Source of the DNA: Chara braunii
Taxonomy: Eukaryota > Streptophyta > Charophyceae > Charales > Characeae
NCBI GenBank assembly: GCA_003427395.1
Contig: BFEA01000246.1
Coordinates: 1,185,165-1,210,761 of the forward strand
Direction of reading: 5' to 3'
DNA: 25,597 nucleotides
The position numbers were made by a program, and so were the translations under genes. The notes under the pieces were generated by a model, which saw nothing but the letters and a program-made list of their open reading frames with translations, did not search any database and was not told where the DNA came from. Shown one piece after another: positions 9,720 through 19,836 of the stretch. Numbering within the stretch: the first letter of the stretch is position 1; every line of letters begins with the position of its first letter.

Positions 9720-10312
9720 GTGATAGGGCGGACCTCATGGGGTCTCACTTCTCCTATCGCTGTTTCGTATCGAAGCACGACTGGCTAGTAATAAGGCAGG
9801 CTTCTTGGAGCCTTGCTACACTTATCGCTGTCCGTGTTATTAGTGTGATAAGGCAGGCTTCTCGGAACCTTGCTACTCTTACGACATTGTTAGTGATATC
9901 ATTGTGATAAGGCAGGCTTCTCAGAGCCTCACTACTCGTACCACATTGTTAGTGATATCATTGTGATAAGGCAGACTTCACCGAGTCTCGCTACTCTTAT
10001 CACACTTACACTGACGCACGACTGGTAGGTAATAAGGCAGGCTTCTCGGAGCCTCGCTACTCTTATCATCGTCCTTGTCGTTCATTGCAATAAGGCAGGC
10101 TTCTCGGAGCCTCGCCACTCTTATCGCTCACTTACACTAACGCACGGCTGGTCGGTAATAAGGCAGGCTTCTCGGAGCCTCGATACTCTTATCATCGTCC
10201 TTGCTGTTCATTGCGATAAGGCAGATTTCTCGGAGCCTCACTACTCTTATCACCGTCCTCGTTGTTCATTGCGATAAGGCAGACTTCTCGGAGCCTCGCT
10301 ACTCTTATCGCT
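9720..10312 (+). repeat. Tandem array of about ten hairpin-forming units
   Basis: A 36-37 base core recurs about ten times, starting near 9723 (degenerate), 9790, 9848, 9906, 9964, 10030, 10089, 10157, 10218 and 10273. Each core starts GATAAG and ends CTTATC (6-base outer stem). It contains AGGCT and AGCCT (5-base inner stem) around a TCTCGG loop. Spacers of 20-30 bases fall into recurring types, for example with TTGTTAGTGATATCATTGTG, with CGTTCATTGC, or with GCACGACTGGT, suggesting higher-order duplication. Inverted copies appear at 25500-25597. Confidence 0.92.
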
Positions 10313-10329
10313 CACGTTAGTTTACTCCC

Positions 10330-11590
10330 TTAGACGAACCCCTGTGTCTCATTGTGTCTGTGTGATTGTCACAGTGTCTGTGTGCGTCACTGTGCACTTG
10401 TGTGTCACCGTCTAACTGTGTGTATGAGACTGTGTGACTGCACATCTGCGTCACAGTGTATGTGACACTGAGTCTGGTGTGTGTGACCCTGTGTATCTGT
10501 GTCACAGTGTATGTGACACTAAGTCTGTGTTTGTTTTACCCTGTGTATCTGTGTCACAGTGTANNNNNNNNNNNNNNNNNNNNNNNNNNNNNNNNNNNNN
10601 NNNNNNNNNNNNNNNNNNNNNNNNNNNNNNNNNNNNNNNNNNNNNNNNNNNNNNNNNNTGAGTCTGGTGTGTGTGACCCTGTGTATCTGTGTCACAGTGT
10701 ATGTGACACTAAGTCTGTGTTTGTTTTACCCTGTGTATCTGTGTCACAGTGTATGTGAGTCTGGTGTGTGTGACCCTGTGTATCTGTGTCACAGTGTATG
10801 TGACACTAAGTCTGTGTTTGTTTTACCCTGTGTATCTGTGTCAAAGTGTATGTGACACTAAGTCTTTGTGTGTGTAACCCTGTGTATCTGTGTCACATAG
10901 TATGTGACACTAAGTGTATGTCACAGTGTTATGTGTGTCACAACGTTTCATTGTGCATGTGTGTTTGTTACTGTGTATCTGTGCATCACATTGCACTTGT
11001 GCATGTGACTGTGTGTATTTCGCTGTGTAAGTGACACATTGCAGTGTGACTGTGTGTTTTCACAGTGTGCACTGTGTTTCATCGTGCACCGTGTGTCTGT
11101 GTATCACTGCGCATTGTGCGTAACTGTGTCTGTCACCATGACTGTGTGTTTTACTGTGTCTTCTTTGTGTGTCTCTGAGTGTTTCTCAGTGTGTGTTTCT
11201 CTGTGTCCGTGTCGCTGCATTGCTGTGTATCTGTGTCGCTGTACACTGTGTGACTGTGTATTTGTGTGGTTCACAGTGTGCGTTACAGTATATGTCCGTG
11301 TCATATTATCTGTCTGTGTGTTTCACAGCATCTGTATGTATCACTGTATCTGTCTACGTCACAACACCCGGCAGCGTGTGTCACAGCATATGCGTGTATG
11401 TCACAATGTTTGTGTGTGTGTCACAGTGCCCTGTGTGTTTGTCACAACGTCTGTGTGTTTGTCACAGTGTCTGTGTGTGTTCCACCGTGTCCGGGTCTCT
11501 TTGACTGTGTGTATCTCAGTGTGTACGTATCACTGTGCAGTGTGATCGTGCGTACGCGTTACAGCGTGTGTCACATTGTTTGTGTAGGTA
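10330..11590 (+). repeat. TG/CA-rich minisatellite block (left arm)
   Basis: Low-complexity DNA of diverged units built on GTGTCACAGTGTATGTGACAC, itself a 7-base-arm hairpin, and CCTGTGTATCTGTGTC. The first part has unit spacing of roughly 50-60 bases; the later part degenerates to irregular TGTGTCAC/TGTCTGTGT repeats. The inverted counterpart is 24535-25490. Open frames across it (for example 11039-11545) arise from the repeat having few stop codons and are not credible genes. Confidence 0.9.
10564..10658. other. Assembly gap (95 N)
   Basis: Ninety-five undetermined bases lie within the TG-rich minisatellite. The flanks are nearly identical repeat units, so the real repeat length here is unknown. 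A single N also occurs at 14627. Confidence 0.98.
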
Positions 11591-11940
11591 TGGACCTGTA
11601 TGACATGGTGCAGACCAGAACAAGAACCGACCTCTCTCACATAGTACAGGGCAACACAGCGGAAGGCAAAAATACCAACGATCAGACCAATCAATGTCGA
11701 AATGGAGACCAAGCATACATTATCACCATCGCAGGGTGTGAAGGGGTCTGGCGCTTACACAAGAATGCGCCAGTCCCCCAAACATACACAGACGAGGAGG
11801 AGGGGGATCAGACGAAGAGAGGGGAAAAATAGAAATGTCGTCAAAACCAAGTCTTCGGTACAGGTCCCAAATGGTCCCCTATCCACTGTCTCAATCCCAA
11901 TGTCGAGTCTGAATCCAAATGTTGTCAAATCCCCAAGTCA
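11591..11940. repeat. Non-repetitive island inside the minisatellite (left copy)
   Basis: About 350 bases of ordinary-complexity sequence, matched in inverse orientation by 24170-24535 at about 95% identity over the best 150 bases. On the minus strand it holds a frame open from just after a conserved TAA (counterpart of 24356-24358). That frame has a hydrophobic segment, TLIGLIVGIFAFRCVALYYV, which looks like one membrane span. The opposite strand is also open. Substitutions between the two copies change residues in both frames, so neither shows coding constraint. Confidence 0.6.
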
Positions 11941-11943
11941 CAA

Positions 11944-12365
11944 TTTTTTTTTTTTTCTCTCTTTACATTCTTGTCTTACTTTCCGTGCGTGCCCCTCTCT
12001 GTGTGTCTTTGCTATGTGTCCGTGGGGCATCTGTCTGTGTCCACGTCACCACGTATTTGTCTGTGTGTCTCTCCTTGTCTGCTTTGCCTGTGTCTGTTTG
12101 TATCTCTCCCTGTCTCTTTTGGTTGTGTCTGTTTGTGTCCTATGTTTGTGCGCCTGTCTCATTTCTCCGCTTCCGTGTAGGTGTATGTGTACATATTGAT
12201 AAGAGTACGGTGATGGGCTATAGCCGACTGAGACAAGTTTGAATCCGATCTGTGTTCCTTGCTATACTTTATCTCTGAGTATTGCGTGGGTGATTGTCGC
12301 CAATTGCTGCACACCTGTTTGCATTACATGTGAAGTGTGAAAGATATCAAGTCTGATTGTTAATA
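11944..12365. repeat. T-run, CT-rich segment and unique flank (left arm)
   Basis: A T14 run begins the segment, followed by CT/TG-rich sequence and then about 120 bases of unique sequence ending GTCTGATTGTTAATAA. The inverse counterpart is 23718-24165, where the T run is replaced by a (GA)n array on the plus strand. Confidence 0.75.
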
Positions 12366-12375
12366 AAAAATAAAT

Positions 12376-12376
12376 A

Positions 12377-12426
<50 letters not shown>

Positions 12427-12825
12427 TGCACCGAAAATGAGTGATAGTGAACTTCAAAAAACAAGCAACATCATATACACAAGACCAGATAATCGTGACC
12501 TCAAACTAACAGTCGAATTGCATCACGAGTTTCACCAAATAAGAAGACACCAAGAGCTTAAACTTGACAATGCTGGTAAAGTCTCATCTTCATCATCAAC
12601 GAAGAACCAATGTTGATATCCTATCTGGCGCTCGGCCCCCAGACTACAGATGGCAGATCCTATCTAGCCTATCTATTATGCCACTGCTAACGTCAACAGC
12701 TCCCTGAGTACGAGCAAATCTCGGCCAATGCTACTCGCGTCAAGCACCAGATATGTCTCCCGTATCACTCACAACCTCGATCCTCAACTCACATATGCCA
12801 CTTGCACCTAGAACCGCCGTGCACC

Positions 12826-12869
<44 letters not shown>

Positions 12870-13269
12870 TGCAAGAAATATGAGAAATAGCAAACTTCAG
12901 CAATCAAACAACATCATATACACAAGAGCAGATAGTCGTGACCTCGAACCAACAACAGAATTGCATCACGAGTTTCACCAAATAAGAAGACACCAAGAAC
13001 TCAAACTTAACAATGCTGGTAAAGTCTCATCATCATCATCAACAACGAACGAATGATGATATCCAATCTGGCGCTCGACGCCTAGACTACAGATGGCAGA
13101 TCCTATCTAGCCTAGACGACAATGTCGCTGATGATGTCAACAACTTCCAAAGTACGAGCAGATGTCGGCCAATGCCGCACGCCTCAATCACTAGGTATGT
13201 CTCCCGTATCACTCACAACCTCGATCCCCAACTCACAGATGCCACTCGCACCCAAAACCACCGTGCAGC

Positions 13270-13355
<86 letters not shown>

Positions 13356-13758
13356 ATATGCAAGAAAGATGAGAAATAGCGAACTTGAGCAATCAAACAG
13401 CATCATATACACAAGAGCAGATAGTCGTGACTTCTAACCAACAGCAGAATTGCATCACGAGTTTCACCAAATAAGAAGCCACCAAAAGGTCAAACTTGAC
13501 AATGCTGGTAAAGTACCATCATCATCATCAACGAAGAACCAATGTTGATATCCTATCTGGCGCTTGGCGCCCAGACTACAGATGGCAGATCCTATCTAGC
13601 CTAGACTACAATGTCGCTGATGATGCCAACAACTTCCCAAGTACGAGCAGATCTCGGTTAATGCCGCACGCCTCAATCACCAGGTATGTCTCCCGTATCA
13701 CTCACAACCTCGATCCCCAACTCACAGATGTCACTCGCACCCAGAACCACCGTGCACC

Positions 13759-13816
<58 letters not shown>

Positions 13817-13829
13817 TAGTAATAATATG

Positions 13830-13888
<59 letters not shown>

Positions 13889-14288
13889 TGCAAGAAAGAT
13901 GAGAAATAACGAACTTCAGCAATCAAACAGCATCATATACAGAAGAGCAGATAGTCGTGACCTCGAACCAACAGCAGAATTGTATCACGAGTTTCACCAA
14001 ATAAGAAGATACCAAAAGCTCAAACTTGACAATGTTGGTAAAGTCTCATCATCATCATGAACGAAGAACCAATGTTGATATTCTATTTGGCGCTTGACAC
14101 CCAGACTACAGATGGCAGATCCTATCTAACCTAGACTACAATGTCGCTGATGATGTCAACAACTTCCCAAGTACGAGCAGATCTCGGCCAATGCCGCACG
14201 CCTCAATCACCAGGTATGTTTCCTGTATCACTCACAACCTTAATCCCCAACTCACAGATGTCACTCGCATCCAGAACCACCGTGCACC

Positions 14289-14319
<31 letters not shown>

Positions 14320-14332
14320 TAGTAATAATATA

Positions 14333-14369
<37 letters not shown>

Positions 14370-14386
14370 TAGTAATAATATAATAT

Positions 14387-14456
<70 letters not shown>

Positions 14457-14865
14457 TGCAAGAAAGATGAGAAATAACGAACTTCAGCAATCAAACAGCA
14501 TCATATACACAAGAGCAGATAGTCGTGACCTTGAACCAACAACAGAATTGCATCACGAGTTTCACAAAATAAGAAGACACCACGAGCTCAAACTTGACAA
14601 TGCTAGTAAAGTCTCATCATCATCATNAACGAAGAACCAATGTTGATATCCTATCTGGCGCTCGGCGCCCAGACTATAGATGGCAGATCCTATCTAGCCT
14701 AGACTACAATGTCGCTGATGATGTCAACAACTTCCCAAGTACGAGCGAATCTTGGCCAGCGTCAGACGCCTCAATCACAAGGTATGTCTCCCGTATCACT
14801 TACAACCTCGATCCCCACTTACAAATGCCGCATGCACCCAACAACCACCATGCGCTCCTCCAGCC
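12376..14865 (+). repeat. Five ~400-base tandem units separated by AAT arrays (left arm)
   Basis: Units are about 12424-12825, 12870-13269, 13355-13759, 13889-14289 and 14456-14865. Each starts near ATGCAAGAAAGATGAGAAAT and ends CACCGTGCACCTAATAAT. AAT arrays occupy the junctions: 12376-12422, 12826-12869, 13270-13354, 13760-13888 and 14290-14455. One frame is open through most units (segment ARRPDYRWQILSSLDYNVAD), but stops in unit 1 and a lack of start or termination signals argue against a gene. The last unit lacks a following AAT array. Confidence 0.93.
13270..13354. repeat. AAT array that switches to ATT: near-perfect palindrome
   Basis: About 48 bases of AAT repeat switch at 13317-13320 to about 36 bases of ATT repeat. 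The two halves are inverse complements, so this is a palindrome with arms of about 36 bases. It sits at the junction between the second and third 400-base units; the other junction arrays in this arm are AAT throughout, with minor interruptions. Confidence 0.93.
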
Positions 14866-15634
14866 TTGTGCTTCTCCCTGATTGTTAAGCAGATTAGGAT
14901 TATTGCTAAGGCTACGAGACTTATTCATTTCATGTTTATTTCATCTATATTGTTTGAATGGTCAATGACCTATGTTTTCCTTTAATGAATTCAGACTGTT
15001 TGTGTGAATGTGTTAAGTGTATATGACATCTCCTCGCCTAATTACTCAAGCCTTATCTCATTTTTATATGTATGTGTGATATGACAAAGGATTCTCATTC
15101 AGAGATATATTGAATGGACTTAATCATTAGGTAATGTGGGTATATGTTTTATGTGCAACCCCTGATACTTCAAGTACTGAGGGGATTGTGTTCCGAAAAG
15201 GGGCTAGGTTGTAAGTCATGCCTATATAAACTATTTATATTCAAAGCACAGTATGTGCGAACGTTCGTCGGTCGAGTCTACCTGAATTGTGAGTCGGTCC
15301 GGGAGATCAGCGCCCCGATGTCTGACACGTATACGGGTCAGTCTTAGGTGTTTAACCGCGTGTATGCCTATGCTACGACGATCGAGCAAACGCCCTCGAC
15401 TGACTTACCTCTGCGATTGCATGTAAACGCCTTCGCACGTGGGTCAGTAGCTTAGCAGGGATACGCCCACCTAAGGGATGGTGACAGCTCCCGCAGGTGG
15501 AGGTGAGTTGTACCTCACGAGATCTCTGTCCTGTCGCATGAGTCGCGAGAGGTATAGCTGGCGCGCACGGTCAGAGTTGGTCTTTGCTGAAACGGTCTTA
15601 AAACTCCTGCGTGATTCGACCGTGAGGTCCGACA
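14866..15634 (+). mobile_element. LTR 3' segment adjoining the primer-binding site
   Basis: This stretch runs from the inner edge of the inverted arm to GGTCCGACA. It includes the TATATAA box at 15223-15229 and the 15445-15518 block shared with the minus-strand fragment near 2.05 kb. Position immediately upstream of the primer-binding site defines it as LTR sequence. An alternative LTR start is TGTGTTCCG near 15187, after GAGGGGAT, which would give a short LTR of about 450 bases, though it would place the TATA box unusually near the start. Confidence 0.65.
15223..15229 (+). promoter_or_regulatory. TATA box of the LTR
   Basis: TATATAA within CCTATATAAACTATTT, upstream of the LTR end and primer-binding site on the same strand. 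This is the expected place for a Pol II promoter driving the element's transcript. The start site would be about 30 bases downstream. Confidence 0.55.
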
Positions 15635-15645
15635 CTAAAATTAGG

Positions 15646-15663
15646 TGGCGCCGCTGCCGGGGA
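15646..15663 (+). promoter_or_regulatory. Primer-binding site for tRNA-Asp
   Basis: TGGCGCCGCTGCCGGGGA matches the complement of the 3' end of plant tRNA-Asp (…CCCCGGCAACGGCGCCA) with one mismatch, a C opposite the expected T at position 9. Priming by tRNA-Asp is known in several plant Ty3/gypsy lineages such as Athila relatives. The site marks the start of the internal region of an LTR retrotransposon on the plus strand, 12 bases after the putative LTR end. Confidence 0.85.
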
Positions 15664-15850
15664 CCTTCAGTTGCCTGCCAGGGTCCTATGTGAATGAACC
15701 TGGGTTTGGTAAATTGAGGTCCTCGCTAAACGACAACCTTAGTTTAATTGTTAGCACCCGTTGTCGGGGATCTCGCTTTCCAGTCGAGGTCCTCAGTGAA
15801 CGAACTCGGGTATGGTAAGACGATGATAACGACAACCTTTAAATTAACTA
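15646..15850 (+). repeat. Tandem leader repeat that duplicates the primer-binding site
   Basis: Two diverged units of about 105 bases: 15646-15752 and 15753 to about 15850. Each starts with the primer-binding-site motif; the second reads AGCACCCGTTGTCGGGGA (15753-15770). Each continues with GAGGTCCTC, an AACGAAC- or AATGAAC-like string with GGGTNTGGTAA, and ACGACAACCTT. The second copy has lost the TGG start needed to pair with the tRNA CCA end. Confidence 0.75.
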
Positions 15851-18800
15851 ACATAACTTGTGATATATGAGTTGAGTTACTGTAGGATAGACACTTAGGA
15901 TGTTACACGTATGAAAAAAATGTGAAGTCGCGTCGGCAATGCCAATAAATGTCACATTGCCCGACAGTTAGGCTACCTACTTGAAGACTATGTGCATTGG
16001 CGAGGTCATTGGTCATATAGACTACATACAAGATTATAGATTAAACTAACCTTATTAGCCATTGCCTACATAGTCTAACTAGATCGTCAAATGTTTTGAA
16101 GCCATATGATATAGGTCTTAATGGTAGATCCGGTCTCTCAGCGGTTGTCTTGCTGAGAGGGTGTACCGTGTAACATAATGACTCCGTTGTAATATATTTA
16201 AGATAATTGTCTTCTCCAGTGCTCTACCTAATATGGTATGATGATGAGGGTATTCGCCTAAAAGGTTAGTTAATCCATGAAGTTTTAATGACAAATAAGG
16301 TTATGCGCTTCTGTATGATAGGTGCATTTTTGGGTAGTAAACGACGGTATACTAGGGTCTATCAAAGTACAAAGGAGTCTTGAAGTTCAACGTACATTTT
16401 TGAAAGTTGGGCTTGAGATATATAAGATATTGTAGTCTTAGAAACCTGATTACGGTCATATTATTGGTAGGTAAATGGAATAAAGTGGGTCATATTATGC
16501 TTAGTTGTCGTGACAGTTAGAAACCAACTATTTACTAAGAACCTGATTATAATATTATGCTAGTATGACATAAATTCTTATTTGATTATTGAAAACAGAT
16601 TTCAACCCTTAAAAGATCATGAGGTACAAGTTAATTATCCGCTTAGGGACTCGCTAATGCCATCTACGTGAAAAATAGGTACCCGCTCGAGGTTATATAT
16701 ATGATAGAGTCGATAATGCATTACCTTTAAAGGTCATTGCGTAGAGAGTTTAATTATATCTATCTTATTTTTGAAGCTATGTGAATAGACTAAGACTGTT
16801 ATCGATTGGTTACTCAATATAATCAGAGTATGAGAGGGTCCACTTGAGGTTTACCCGACTCCTTTAATTATAGTATTATATAAAGAGTGATAAAACTACT
16901 TATTCCCACAATGGTGAATGCATATGACTTGGTATGAATGAATGTCTGTGAGAATGAATGATATGTGTTTCAAGTGACATATCATCATATATTTTTGTTA
17001 TTGGTTGAGAGCAGTTTGAACTTGTTATGTATATAGTTATTGATTGTTTGACGACTGTTTGTGCCTGCCAGTATATGTTTATGAATTGTTTTCTTCAATA
17101 AGGATAGACAAACTGTGTGAAATCCACGTTCGACATGGGACCGAAGGTGAATGGAGTGACCAACCTTTGAAGAGAATAAATTTTCTCGAGGGAGGTCAGC
17201 ATGCAGAGCCTGTCCTTTTGGGGGATTGCAACGTTGATTGATACCTTTGCCTGAGAGGTTTTGATAAGGGTATAGTTAAGTCCTGTAGGTGGTAGTGAGA
17301 TTCACGCCAGAACAATGTTTCTGGTCCATAGTGGGGAGTTGTCCTTTTTCTTTGTACAGGAGAGATGACTACATTACCGTTGAAAGGGAGGAAGGTGTTG
17401 TGATCATATCAAGACGCTGCTTATAGAAAAGATGATTGATGTTCACCACAAGGGAAGGAGTGGTGACCTAACCGCGTGTCGAGCAGAGTCATCTCACCTT
17501 CTTAGTCGAGGTCTCACTAACCTCGGTTATGGGAGGTGAGGTTGTCCTACTTTATTAAGTAGCCGATTTATGGGGTCGCAACATCGGAATCGGAGGGAGG
17601 TGTGGTTTGGCTCAGTCCCAGAATCAGAGCTCGGGATCTGGGATGTTATCCTTTGATCGGAGGTTAGTCTGAGATCAGTTTGTGAGATCCAAACGAGGAA
17701 CTCACTCGAATATGTCGATATTTTGAGAGATAACTTTGCATCAATGGTAACGTGGAAACCAACATTTTCATGAAACAATTTTTAGTATATTTTGAAAGAT
17801 CCTCGAGACGCGTGTCTGACCGAGCTGTGATCGAGACTTGGAGGACATGATCCCTAAGTGGCAACCTGACGATGGTCCTTGTTCATCCACTGAGTGGCAA
17901 CCTGACAAGGATTAAAATATTTTTGATCATGATTTTTTTGGTATATATTGAATTGAACATCGTGAGGACTTACCAGGAGGTCAGTCTGAAGGACTGAAGT
18001 ACCAAGCCTATGGTGGAAAATTGACATCGTTGGGACGTAACTCCCAGCGTGGGCTGCTGACCAAGTATAACCAGGCAGCGAACCTTCTGATTTTGGCCTA
18101 GAATTGAGACCTGAGGGGTGACCACCCTGATGAAGGAATCAACCCAAATAGTTATCAGAGGGGTCGAATGTTAGCCTCTCAAGGACCCGCGAACCCAAAT
18201 GTTACCCGTCATTGCGCAACCAATACGGGGACTACCGTTAATATAACAAACATGGTAGGCCGCAGCTCCGGCCTGATCAGCAGGACTGTGGTGGGTCAAG
18301 ATGGAGACTGTTTGTCCTCCTGTATTAGGCTTCGGGCAGGACAACTGACAACTTTGGACATTAATATCGAAAGTTAGACATCCAAGGTCTCGGTTAGGAC
18401 CCGCGTTTGAGGGGTTGAGTTCGCATACGGACAAAAAACCTTGAAGACAACCAACGATGACTTGACCAAAAGTCTAAGGGTGAGGGGAAGGAGGAAACAT
18501 TGTCATACTTGACTATTTCATGTACTGTGTAATACGGATCAAGTATCCTCACTTCATGTCATTGAATTTATTTTGTAATGTGGGAGACCCGGGTTAAAAT
18601 CCCGACAGTTATAATGAAAAGTGAAGTGACGATGTCAATCCTGAACCACACTTCCAGGGAATCAGATTTGGCTGTCCACTTATCAAAGATGCACCCTATT
18701 TTAGGAAATTAACTTACCTTCTCTTCCAAGGAGAAAGAGAGCTACATGTATTGTTTTGTATTGTATCATCTGTCAAATAATGTTATCGATCATGTCATAT

Positions 18801-18915
18801 TTTATCAGTTAATTTGATTATGGAAAACGATCAAAAGGGGAATTGTATGAACGATCGTGATAAACGTCCCTAGCGATGGGGACGTCGCTTAATAGGGTTT
18901 GAGAATACTGTCGGA

Positions 18916-18941
18916 CCAAATACCCTTACAAGGGTATTTGG
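18916..18941. repeat. Perfect 26-base palindrome at E2 start
   Basis: Twelve-base arms CCAAATACCCTT and AAGGGTATTTGG with a 2-base centre. It begins 7 bases inside the putative LTR end. Confidence 0.92.
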
Positions 18942-19096
18942 CCATGCTTTTGCATTGGACACAGCGACAACACCGGCTACCGTGACGGGGCCGGTCTTAA
19001 ATAAAGAGGGTGTGCGTGCTTTAGCACGACACTTGAAACGATTCCCTCGACCTTTGAGGCCGGGGCAAAATCGGTGAAAAGATTTCGAGAGTATGA

Positions 19097-19210
19097 GCGC
19101 GCGTTATTATGACGCGCGCTGTGATGGTTGGGATCAATAGTATTACCCTCCGACCGAAAAGGTCGAGGGGCTGATTGGGTTAGTATTGTGTCAGGTAGAT
19201 CTACGACACA
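19097..19210. repeat. Three consecutive hairpins in E2
   Basis: GCGCGCGT and ACGCGCGC pair around TATTATG (19097-19119). CCTCCGACC and GGTCGAGG pair around GAAAA (19147-19168). TGTGTC and GACACA flank TAGATCTA (19187-19210). E1 has the second and third, but its first hairpin is disrupted by substitutions. Confidence 0.8.
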
Positions 19211-19255
19211 CGCTGAGATTTGGGTCGGTACCTACCTACCTACTGGTACTGCGCG

Positions 19256-19265
19256 TATAAAAATA
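19256..19265 (+). promoter_or_regulatory. TATA-like box in E2
   Basis: TATAAAAATA lies 46 bases after the last hairpin and before CT-rich sequence. The E1 equivalent (6747-6756) reads TCTAAAAATA, so the box is lost there. A Pol II promoter in the 5' part of a long LTR is plausible but there is no direct support. Confidence 0.4.
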
Positions 19266-19836
19266 CCAACTTTTGTCTTCTTCTGCTCGACCTCGAGTAT
19301 CCGACACATCTATCTTTACTCGGTGTAGTACCGACCTACCTGCTTCTTGAGTATTTTCCGCTACTCTTAAGTATCGCGGACAGCTTTTCCCGTCACTTGA
19401 ATGTTTTCCCCGCTACAACCCTCAATGTCGCGGCCACGGCTAAGTACCGGCCCTCGGACCTTCCGAGCAATTGAGTGTCCTTGAGGGTCACACACACGCA
19501 CTCAAGCCGACAAACACTCAGACAGACACGCGGACCAGCAAGCACGCACGCCCATTGAGCTGCGGGTCACACCCTTACTCAGTACGACAAACACTCGGAC
19601 GGACGTACAAACCAACAAGTGTGCACGCACACAAACTTGTGAAACGGGCTCAGACCACTGGTTGGACTGAGCCCAACTACTATACATATACTGAGCTGCT
19701 CCCTTTTTATTCGAAGTGGGAGCTAGCTCAATAGGTTTAGGTGCTATTTGGTAAACAGGGGATGCAGGGATCGAGGTCTACGGACCCATGAGCTAGCTCC
19801 CTTTAAACGAGGAATTTTACTGTATTTTGCCCCGGT

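Larger units (their letters stand above)
6383..15634 (+). mobile_element. Putative very long 5' LTR (~9.25 kb)
   Basis: Structural inference. The left end, TGTCGGACC (6383-6391), interrupts a chromovirus integrase. The right end, GGTCCGACA (15626-15634), lies 12 bases before a tRNA-Asp primer-binding site. These are exact inverse complements and start with TG and end with CA, as LTR ends do. A second TGTCGGACC start at 18909 follows 3.3 kb later, where a 3' LTR should begin. The interior holds E1, the hairpin array, minisatellite DNA and the 400-base units. A TATA-like TATATAA (15223-15229) is 405 bases before the right end. About 9 kb is very long for an LTR; nested insertions inside a shorter LTR are an alternative. 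Confidence 0.45.
15635..18908 (+). mobile_element. Non-coding internal region of the LTR element
   Basis: After the primer-binding site there are 3.3 kb with no gag, protease, reverse transcriptase or integrase frame; the longest open frames are under 90 residues and unrecognised. It holds a short direct repeat (AGTGGCAACCTGAC at 17857-17870 and 17893-17906, 36-base period) and an ACGTCCC/GGGGACGT hairpin at about 18865-18886. This fits a large retrotransposon derivative that depends on another element's proteins. A purine run AAAAGGGGAAT near 18834 looks like a polypurine tract but sits about 65 bases before the E2 start rather than against it. Confidence 0.5.

Noticed and set aside
9720-10312. 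CRISPR-like array
   Set aside because: Regular hairpin repeats with spacers resemble a CRISPR at a glance, but spacers recur in a few types, repeats vary, and the context is a eukaryotic retroelement-rich region.
13013-13372. Frames across the 400-base units (Asn or Ile runs from AAT)
   Set aside because: The frame recurs in most units, but unit 1 has stops, unit differences often change residues, and there is no start, splice or end signal. It reads through the AAT array as poly-Asn or poly-Ile.
18575-18606. T-arm-like CCCGGGTTAAAATCCCGA
   Set aside because: A B-box-like string that can form a T stem, but no A box or D arm lies at a suitable distance on that strand.
18834-18846. LTR start at TGTATGAACG after AAAAGGGGAAT
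   Set aside because: A good polypurine-tract look-alike, but E1 does not share the following 60 bases and starts exactly at TGTCGGACC, so 18909 is the better-supported boundary. It stays a weaker alternative.
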